A DNA stretch of 64,000 nucleotides from Pseudomonas sp. FP198 (lineage in GTDB: Bacteria; Pseudomonadota; Gammaproteobacteria; Pseudomonadales; Pseudomonadaceae): NCBI RefSeq assembly GCF_030687895.1, contig NZ_CP117452.1, forward strand, positions 3,427,501-3,491,500, in the 5' to 3' direction. The translations under genes were made by a program, and so were the position numbers. Below are positions 58,610-64,000 of this stretch, in pieces. The notes beneath the pieces are model-generated. The model made no database searches, was not told the DNA's origin, and was given only the letters and a program-made list of their open reading frames with translations. The stretch's first letter is position 1. Each line of letters starts with the position of its first letter.

Positions 58610-60433
58610 CTACTCGCTATGCAGGTTCGCATAAATCGACTCTGCGAGCTTTTTACTGATACCGGGTGCTTTGGCTATCTCTTCGATGCTGGCACGAGAC
58701 AGCTCCTGCAAGCCACCAAAATGTTTCAGCAGGTCGCGCCGGCGCGTCGGTCCGACCCCCGCCACGCCTTCCAGCGTGGACGTACGGCGGGTCTTGCCAC
58801 GCCGGGCGCGGTGGCCGGTGATCGCGAAGCGGTGGGCTTCGTCGCGGATCTGCTGGATCAGGTGCAGCGCCGGCGAGTCTCCCTTCAGGGTGAATTCGTG
58901 GGCTGCGTCGTTCAGGTAAAGGGTCTCGAAACCGGCCTTGCGCGTGGCGCCCTTGGCAACCCCCAGCAGGATCAGGTCCGGGACCGACAATTCATTGAGC
59001 ACGTCGCGGGCCATGGACAACTGGCCCTTGCCACCGTCCACCAGCAGGATGTCCGGCAACTTGCCCTCGCCGTCCTTCAGCTTGCCGAAGCGCCGCATCA
59101 GCGCCTGGTGCATCGCCGCATAATCATCGCCCGGCGTAACGCCCTCGATGTTGTAGCGCCGGTAATCGGACTTGATTGGCCCCTCCGGACCGAACACCAC
59201 GCAAGAGGCTACCGTCGCCTCGCCGCTGGAGTGACTGATGTCGTAGCATTCCAGTCGCTGCGGTGGTTCATCCAGGTTGAGGACATCGGCAAGGGCTTCG
59301 AATCGCGCCGCCACATGCTGGCGGTTGGCCAGGCGCGCGCCTAGCGCCTGTTCGGCGTTGGTCACGGCCAGTTGCTGCCAGCGCGCCCGGGTGCCGCGCA
59401 CACGGTGACTGATGGTCAGTTCGCGACCGCGAAGCTTGTCGATGGCCTCGATCAGGGTCGGAAAGTCTTCATGCACCACGTTGACAATCAACTCGCTGGG
59501 CAAGTCGCGCTCCGGGCTGCTGACGTAGTACTGGCCGAGGAAAGCCGCCATGACTTCGGCCACGTCTTCCTCGATACCGACCTGGGGGAAGAAATTCTTG
59601 CTGCCCAGAACGCGTCCGCCGCGCACGCTGATCAGGTGGACGCAGGCACCGCCGGGGTTGATGAACGCCGCAACGACATCGACATCGCCGCTGCCGCCTT
59701 CCATGCTCTGTTGGTCTTGCACCCGGCGCAGCAGCCCGATCTGGTCGCGCAGTTCCGCGGCGCGTTCGAATTCGAGGTTGATCGACGCCTCTTCCATCGC
59801 TGCTGACAATTCGTCGGTCAGCGCATTGCTGCGCCCCTCCAGGAACATCACCGAGTGACGTACATCTTCAGCGTAGATCTCGGGCTCGACAAGCCCGACA
59901 CACGGGGCCTTGCAGCGCTTGATCTGGTATTGCAGGCACGGCCGGGTGCGGTTCTTGTAGTAGCTGTCCTCGCACTGGCGAACGAAGAAGGTTTTCTGCA
60001 GCAGGCTCAGGCTTTCACGAATGGCCCCGGCGCTGGGGTAAGGACCGAAATACCGCCCCTTGGCCTTCTTGGCCCCGCGATGGATGCTCAGACGCGGAAA
60101 CGCTCCGTCCGACAGGAACACGTACGGGTAGGACTTGTCGTCGCGCAGCAGGATGTTATAGGGCGGGCGCCATTCCTTGATCAGCGTCTGCTCAAGCAGC
60201 AGTGCTTCCGTTTCGTTGGCCGTGATGGTGGTTTCGATCTGCGCGATGCGCCCCACCAGAGCCGCGGTCTTCGGCGCGAGGCCGGTCTTGCGGAAATAAC
60301 TGGCCAGGCGCTTCTTGAGATTCTTGGCCTTGCCGACATAAAGCAGGCGCGCGTCGCTGTCGAACATGCGGTACACGCCAGGGCGACCGCTGCAGGTGGA
60401 CAGAAAAGCGCTGGGATCAAACTGTTCGGTCAT
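58610..60433 (-). CDS. uvrC: Excinuclease ABC subunit C
   Basis: 607 residues. GIY-YIG nuclease at the N-terminus ([20 protein letters not shown]), UVR motif region in [20 protein letters not shown], RNase H-like C-terminal nuclease ([20 protein letters not shown]), and two HhH motifs ([38 protein letters not shown]). It makes both incisions in nucleotide excision repair. It starts 2 bp after the stop of gacA, so it is cotranscribed. Confidence 0.97.
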   Translation of the reverse strand: MTEQFDPSAFLSTCSGRPGVYRMFDSDARLLYVGKAKNLKKRLASYFRKTGLAPKTAALVGRIAQIETTITANETEALLLEQTLIKEWRPPYNILLRDDKSYPYVFLSDGAFPRLSIHRGAKKAKGRYFGPYPSAGAIRESLSLLQKTFFVRQCEDSYYKNRTRPCLQYQIKRCKAPCVGLVEPEIYAEDVRHSVMFLEGRSNALTDELSAAMEEASINLEFERAAELRDQIGLLRRVQDQQSMEGGSGDVDVVAAFINPGGACVHLISVRGGRVLGSKNFFPQVGIEEDVAEVMAAFLGQYYVSSPERDLPSELIVNVVHEDFPTLIEAIDKLRGRELTISHRVRGTRARWQQLAVTNAEQALGARLANRQHVAARFEALADVLNLDEPPQRLECYDISHSSGEATVASCVVFGPEGPIKSDYRRYNIEGVTPGDDYAAMHQALMRRFGKLKDGEGKLPDILLVDGGKGQLSMARDVLNELSVPDLILLGVAKGATRKAGFETLYLNDAAHEFTLKGDSPALHLIQQIRDEAHRFAITGHRARRGKTRRTSTLEGVAGVGPTRRRDLLKHFGGLQELSRASIEEIAKAPGISKKLAESIYANLHSE

Positions 60434-60435
60434 TT

Positions 60436-61077
60436 TCAGGCGCTGGCATCGACCATGCCGTGGCGCACCGCCAGCAGCGTCAACTCGACATCACTGCTGA
60501 TCGAAAGCTTTTCGAAGATACGGTAACGGTAGGTATTGACGGTCTTGGGTGACAGGCAAAGCTTGTCGGAGATGATCTGGACCTTCTGGCAGCCGACGAT
60601 CATCAGCGCGATCTGGATTTCCCGCTCGGACAACGCATCGAAAGGCGAGTCGTTGGTCGGCTGGAAAGACTTGATCGCCAGTTGCTGGGCGATCTGCGGG
60701 CTGATGTAGCGCTGGCCGGCAAACACCAGGCGAATGGCCTGGACCATCTCGTTCAAGCCGGCGCCCTTGGTCAGGTAACCCGCCGCGCCTGCTTGCAGCA
60801 GCCGGGTCGGAAACGGATCTTCTTCACAGACGGTCACCGCGACAACCTTGATGTCCGGATGACTGCGCAGCAGTTTACGCGTGGCTTCGAGGCCGCCGAT
60901 GCCCGGCATCTTGACGTCCATCAACACCACATCGGGTTTCAACTCCCGCGCCTTGATCAGGGATTCCTCCCCGGACTCGGCCTGGCCGACCACTTGCAGG
61001 CCATCGATGTCAGCCAGCATCCGTGTAATGCCCGTACGGACGAGATCATGGTCGTCGACCACTAACACCCTAATCAA
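60436..61077 (-). CDS. gacA: GacA/UvrY response regulator (NarL/FixJ family)
   Basis: 213 residues. The start is TTG 61077 with GAGGTG upstream, which matches the TTG start reported for gacA. Receiver: [18 protein letters not shown], Asp54-type in [14 protein letters not shown], and Lys in [12 protein letters not shown]; LuxR-type [21 protein letters not shown] and [20 protein letters not shown]. With GacS it turns on the RsmY/RsmZ RNAs and secondary metabolism. It precedes uvrC by 2 bp. Confidence 0.97.
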   Translation of the reverse strand: MIRVLVVDDHDLVRTGITRMLADIDGLQVVGQAESGEESLIKARELKPDVVLMDVKMPGIGGLEATRKLLRSHPDIKVVAVTVCEEDPFPTRLLQAGAAGYLTKGAGLNEMVQAIRLVFAGQRYISPQIAQQLAIKSFQPTNDSPFDALSEREIQIALMIVGCQKVQIISDKLCLSPKTVNTYRYRIFEKLSISSDVELTLLAVRHGMVDASA

Positions 61078-61204
61078 GCAGACACCTCACGATTTGGTCT
61101 TGTATGGGTTGCCTCACACCTTAGCAAAAAGCCTTCGGCAGACCTAGCGCAAAGGGGCAGATAAAAGTTACAACACATCTTCATAAACTCCGACATCCGC
61201 AGCC

Positions 61205-61639
61205 TCAAGCGGCAACGTCCCGCTGCATTCTCAGGAAACATTCATCCTCGCCGACGACCCGCAACCCCATGCGTTCATAGAGCTGCCTGGCCGGATTATC
61301 CTTGAACACGGTCAGGCGCAACGCGGGGCGACGCTCCAGCGCCACCATTCCCCAGACCTGTCCGATCGCCCAGGTTCCGGCCCCCTGCCCATGAAATGCT
61401 TTGGCGATCTGCAATTCCCGGATATACAGCGCACGGGCGTCGCGGCTGAGGCTGACGAAGCCCAGCGCCTGGTCACCCCGACGGATGATCCAGTTCTGGC
61501 GAATCACCCAGGCCAGGTCAAACGCTTCGTCCTGCCACAGCAAATCATGACGCAGATAATAGGGAAGCATATTGCTGCACGTCAGTTGCCGGGCGAATTC
61601 GATATCACCGACTTCAGCCGGGCGCCATTCGAACATCAT
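61205..61639 (-). CDS. GNAT-family N-acetyltransferase
   Basis: 144 residues from ATG 61639 (GAGG 6 nt upstream); the frame is open further upstream inside the hydrolase gene, where the sequence is noise. FEWRPAEVGDIEFARQLTCS opens the fold; REL QIAKAFHGQGAGTWAIGQ (core QIAKAFHGQGAGT) is the acetyl-CoA loop and LYERMGLRVVGEDECFLRM the C-terminal beta-alpha unit. It starts 10 bp past the hydrolase stop, so they form an operon. Substrate unknown. Confidence 0.85.
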   Translation of the reverse strand: MMFEWRPAEVGDIEFARQLTCSNMLPYYLRHDLLWQDEAFDLAWVIRQNWIIRRGDQALGFVSLSRDARALYIRELQIAKAFHGQGAGTWAIGQVWGMVALERRPALRLTVFKDNPARQLYERMGLRVVGEDECFLRMQRDVAA

Positions 61640-61649
61640 GTAGACCTCG

Positions 61650-62396
61650 TCAAAGCGGCACCACCTGTCCAACCCAGCCGCTGCCCTGGGGACGAGCCAT
61701 GACCAGAAGCTCGCCGACGCCTGGCGCCGCGGCAATCAACGAACCATCGGCCGCCCAGATCGCGCTGCGACCTGCCGACTCCCAGCCTCCGGTAGCGCCA
61801 CCGTGATTGGCCATCAGGACCATCATGGCGTGTTGTCGGGCGTAACCTTGCAGCAATGCCGTGTCCGCTACATAACCTCCCTCGGTTATCAACACGCCGG
61901 CTGCATATAGCGTAGCGCCCTGCTCGGCGGCTGCCGCCGCATGGCTGGCCTGGGAAAAATCGGCGCACACCGCCAACGCCACGCGATCGGCGCCCATCGC
62001 CAGGATCGAACCACCGTGGCCGGGCGCGAAAGCGATTTCTTCTCCCGCGTGCAGATGCTGTTTGCTGTAGACCCCAAGGGAGCCATCCGCACCGAGCACC
62101 AATGCGCCGATCAGCACCGGGGCGTCGGCCGCGAGGCGAATCGGCATGCCGACCACCGCAGTCAGGCCGAGCTCCCGCGCCAGGTCGCGCAGCGGCTGCA
62201 ACACAACATCTTCCGGCGAGATAGCCAGCTCCGCGGCCAGCCCTCGCTCGTACCCGGTGAGCGACAGTTCTGGAAACACCAGCAACCCCACATTCCGATC
62301 GGCGGCGGACTCCATGAAGCGCTGATGATGAATAAGGTTGCCGGCAACGTCCCCCGGAATGGAAATCGATTGGGCGGCAGCGAAGGCTCGGCTCAT
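61650..62396 (-). CDS. Carbon-nitrogen hydrolase (nitrilase superfamily)
   Basis: 248 residues from ATG 62396 (AAGGA upstream). Catalytic Glu in LLVFPELSLTGYERG, Lys in YSKQHLHAGEE and Cys in VALAVCADFSQASHAA form the family triad. It hydrolyses an amide, nitrile or N-carbamoyl compound, or transfers its acyl group. The acetyltransferase gene follows 10 bp after its stop. Similar short nitrilases in Pseudomonas are not assigned a physiological substrate. Confidence 0.9.
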   Translation of the reverse strand: MSRAFAAAQSISIPGDVAGNLIHHQRFMESAADRNVGLLVFPELSLTGYERGLAAELAISPEDVVLQPLRDLARELGLTAVVGMPIRLAADAPVLIGALVLGADGSLGVYSKQHLHAGEEIAFAPGHGGSILAMGADRVALAVCADFSQASHAAAAAEQGATLYAAGVLITEGGYVADTALLQGYARQHAMMVLMANHGGATGGWESAGRSAIWAADGSLIAAAPGVGELLVMARPQGSGWVGQVVPL

Positions 62397-62551
62397 GGTG
62401 CGTCCTTGACGGAGGGGACAAAGGGCTGAGTTTGTCACAAAGCCCGCCGGACTCAAGCGGCGTGAACGGTGTCATCAATCCGATAGGATTTTCTTATTGA
62501 ACCGGCGCGCCTCGCTCTAGTAAGCTGCGGGTCATTCATCGGAGACAGACC

Positions 62552-62680
62552 ATGTTCAACGCCCTTGCACAGCTTCACACCGCCAGCGCCCTGCGCTCGG
62601 TTGCGGCTGCCCGGGTGAACAGTGTCCCGTCTCCGGTCAGCTTTTATTTTGGGTATTGGTTTAGCCACTGGCGCGCCTGA
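62552..62680 (+). CDS. Leader peptide 1, aromatic-rich (attenuator of DAHP synthase gene)
   Basis: 42 residues from ATG 62552, with GGAGACAGACC upstream. The C-terminal run SFYFGYWFSHWRA has three Phe, two Tyr and two Trp in 13 residues, typical of an attenuation leader for an aromatic biosynthesis gene. Its last aromatic codons lie inside the arms and loop of a potential RNA hairpin (62649-62687), and a strong terminator follows 50 bp later. The DAHP synthase gene is next on the strand. Confidence 0.75.
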   Translation: MFNALAQLHTASALRSVAAARVNSVPSPVSFYFGYWFSHWRA

Positions 62681-62687
62681 TACCCAA
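62649..62687 (+). promoter_or_regulatory. RNA hairpin spanning the leader aromatic codons
   Basis: TTGGGTAT (62649-62656) and ATACCCAA (62680-62687) are perfect complements. The loop holds the Trp-Phe-Ser-His-Trp codons and the leader stop lies in the right arm. Ribosome stalling there would prevent this pairing, the usual switch in attenuation. Confidence 0.55.
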
Positions 62688-62727
62688 CCGGCGCCCATTT
62701 AAAACGGGTCGCCTACCAGAGTTTTCC

Positions 62728-62767
62728 AAACCCCCGGTCGGCCTCCCGACCGGGGGTTTTGTTTTTT
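62728..62767 (+). terminator. Attenuator: intrinsic terminator between the two leader ORFs
   Basis: AAACCCCCGGTCGG (62728-62741), loop CCTC, CCGACCGGGGGTTT (62746-62759): 14-bp stem, then TGTTTTTTC. It lies between leader 1 and the DAHP synthase gene, so transcription must read through it to reach the gene. Confidence 0.9.
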
Positions 62768-62812
62768 CAGGCCCCAGACAATTGCAGCACCAGACAACTT
62801 GAGGATCGAACC

Positions 62813-62965
62813 ATGAACTACGCCACTTATTACCGTTACGACAGTTTTGCCGCCTGGCGATTTACCAGCCACCGCTCGGGACAGCCTGCCGCCTCCGATC
62901 GGTCACCTACCGGTGGCATGCCTTCACTGCCGGCCATCATGGCCAATTGTCGAACACCCCAATAG
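62813..62965 (+). CDS. Leader peptide 2, tyrosine-rich, or small protein
   Basis: 50 residues from ATG 62813 (GAGG 8 nt upstream). The N-terminus MNYATYYRYDSFAAWRF has five Tyr, two Phe and one Trp in 17 residues. The rest (RSGQPAASDRSPTGGMPSLP) is polar. It lies between the terminator and the DAHP synthase start (47 bp gap). A second leader controlling translation, for example by Tyr supply, is plausible; a small protein of its own is the alternative. Confidence 0.6.
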   Translation: MNYATYYRYDSFAAWRFTSHRSGQPAASDRSPTGGMPSLPAIMANCRTPQ

Positions 62966-63012
62966 GGCCGGCGCGCGGGAACGAACCCGCTGCTCGCCCA
63001 GGAAGCCAGATC

Positions 63013-64000
63013 ATGAATTCGTCCGTTTCTGCTTTGCCACTGTCCACCCTCACGCCTGCCAATGAAGCGCTGACCCTGCGTCTGCCAAGCGCTCTGCAGC
63101 TCAAACAGCAATTGCCGCTCGCCACTGCGCTGAGCCAACAGGTCGACACCCATCGCCGGGCGGTGCGTGCGATCCTCGACGGCGAGGACTCCCGCCTGCT
63201 GGTCATCGTTGGCCCCTGCTCCATCCACGATCCTGAGTCTGCGCTTGAATACGCCGCCAACCTGGCGCGCCTCGCCCGCGAAGTGAGCGACAGCATGCTG
63301 CTGGTCATGCGCGCCTATGTCGAAAAGCCCCGTACCACCGTCGGCTGGAAAGGCCTGGCCTACGACCCCGATCTGGACGGCAGTGACGACATGGCTGCCG
63401 GCTTGAACCTGTCCCGGGAACTGATGAGAGAGATGCTGCGACTCGGTCTGCCGATCGCCACTGAATTGCTGCAGCCCATGGCCGCTGGCTACTTCGACGA
63501 CCTGCTCAGTTGGGTCGCCATCGGTGCCCGGACCACGGAATCGCAGATTCACCGGGAAATGGCCAGTGGCCTGGGCATGCCGGTCGGTTTCAAGAATGGC
63601 ACGGACGGAGGGGTCGGCATCGCCTGCGACGCCATGCGCTCCGCGGCCCACCCTCACCGGCATTTCGGCGTCGACAGTCAGGGGCACCCGGCGATCGTCC
63701 AGACCCAGGGCAACCCCGACACTCACCTGGTGCTGCGCGGTGGCCATCGCGGGCCGAACTATGATCGCCAGAGCGTGGCGCAGATACACGACGACCTCAC
63801 CCGCCTCAAAATCCCGGCCCGGATCATGGTCGATTGCAGCCATGCCAACAGCGGCAAGGACCCGTTGCGCCAGCCGCAGGTGTTCAATGACGTATTGGAA
63901 CAGCGTCTGCAAGGAAACCGCGCCCTCATTGGCATGATGCTGGAAAGCCATCTATTTGAGGGTTGCCAACCATTGGGTCCAGCGATGCGCTACGGCGTAT
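63013..64000 (+). CDS. 3-deoxy-7-phosphoheptulonate (DAHP) synthase, class I (3' end outside window)
   Basis: The first 329 codons are present. Family signatures: LVIVGPCSIHDPESALEYA, RAYVEKPRTTVGWKGL (PEP and E4P binding), TELLQPMAAGYFDDLLSWVA, IGARTTESQIHREMASGL, VGFKNGTDGG and MVDCSHANSGK. This is the AroF/AroG type, about 355 residues. It condenses PEP and erythrose-4-phosphate, the first step of the shikimate pathway. Two aromatic-rich leader ORFs and a terminator precede it. Which aromatic amino acid feeds back cannot be read with certainty. Confidence 0.93.
   Translation, partial: MNSSVSALPLSTLTPANEALTLRLPSALQLKQQLPLATALSQQVDTHRRAVRAILDGEDSRLLVIVGPCSIHDPESALEYAANLARLAREVSDSMLLVMRAYVEKPRTTVGWKGLAYDPDLDGSDDMAAGLNLSRELMREMLRLGLPIATELLQPMAAGYFDDLLSWVAIGARTTESQIHREMASGLGMPVGFKNGTDGGVGIACDAMRSAAHPHRHFGVDSQGHPAIVQTQGNPDTHLVLRGGHRGPNYDRQSVAQIHDDLTRLKIPARIMVDCSHANSGKDPLRQPQVFNDVLEQRLQGNRALIGMMLESHLFEGCQPLGPAMRYGV

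Noticed and set aside
61636..62478. Leftward 280-codon ORF over the nitrilase gene
   Set aside because: Alternative frame of the same strand; the nitrilase triad is in the other frame.

Overview
The window looks like a chromosomal segment of a Pseudomonas, most likely of the P. fluorescens group. The right end carries the pgsA - uvrC - gacA gene order, with gacA using a TTG start and tRNA-Gly(GCC) behind pgsA. A REP-type palindrome with the fluorescens-group core, an MvaT/MvaU-type H-NS protein and several Pseudomonas small-protein families agree with this. No ribosomal marker is present, so the species is an inference.

Positions 1-40,000 are an ordinary accessory chromosome rich in self-contained regulator/target cassettes: a GntR-linked NitT/TauT-type ABC transporter (left end cut); a TetR/GST pair; a MarR/SnoaL/GST group sharing a 16-bp operator; a large two-kinase hybrid sensor beside a periplasmic sugar-binding-like protein; a LysR/MFS pair; an HlyD/DUF2955 efflux operon; an OmpR-type two-component system facing a PepSY/cytochrome b561 operon; a DUF3455/ECF sigma/anti-sigma operon; and a KaiC-like ATPase with a receiver protein. 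Next come a HopAA1/RopAA-like type III effector candidate with a near-consensus hrp box, an XRE/GST/hydrolase group, a DMT/TetR pair, a MarR protein with a cysteine cluster beside a DUF417 membrane protein, and a FecI/FecR/TonB-receptor unit. Two MerR-type promoters drive an old-yellow-enzyme gene and a truncated acetoacetate-decarboxylase-like gene.

Positions 40,080-57,800 are a decayed mosaic island ending at tRNA-Gly with a truncated P4-type integrase. It holds prophage remnants (com, a small tail-region-like gene, the C-terminus of a Dam-type methylase), an IS66 transposase tail, fragments of SRAP, esterase and SDR genes, and a frameshifted dehalogenase. Intact cargo lies among them: umuDC with a LexA box, an N-acetyltransferase, an RsbRD-like sensor kinase with a divergent receiver, a manganese catalase, an MvaT/MvaU-like silencer, two paralogous double-CxxC proteins (one behind a 7 x 7-bp tandem repeat) and a RES/antitoxin pair. 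A 46-bp piece of the dehalogenase gene recurs 7.5 kb away, fused to the methylase remnant.

Positions 57,878-64,000 are core genome again: tRNA-Gly, pgsA, uvrC, gacA, an acetyltransferase and a nitrilase-family hydrolase. Last is a DAHP synthase gene (right end cut) preceded by two aromatic-codon-rich leader peptides and a strong intrinsic terminator, which looks like transcription attenuation. All family names come from reading motifs; no database search was run.
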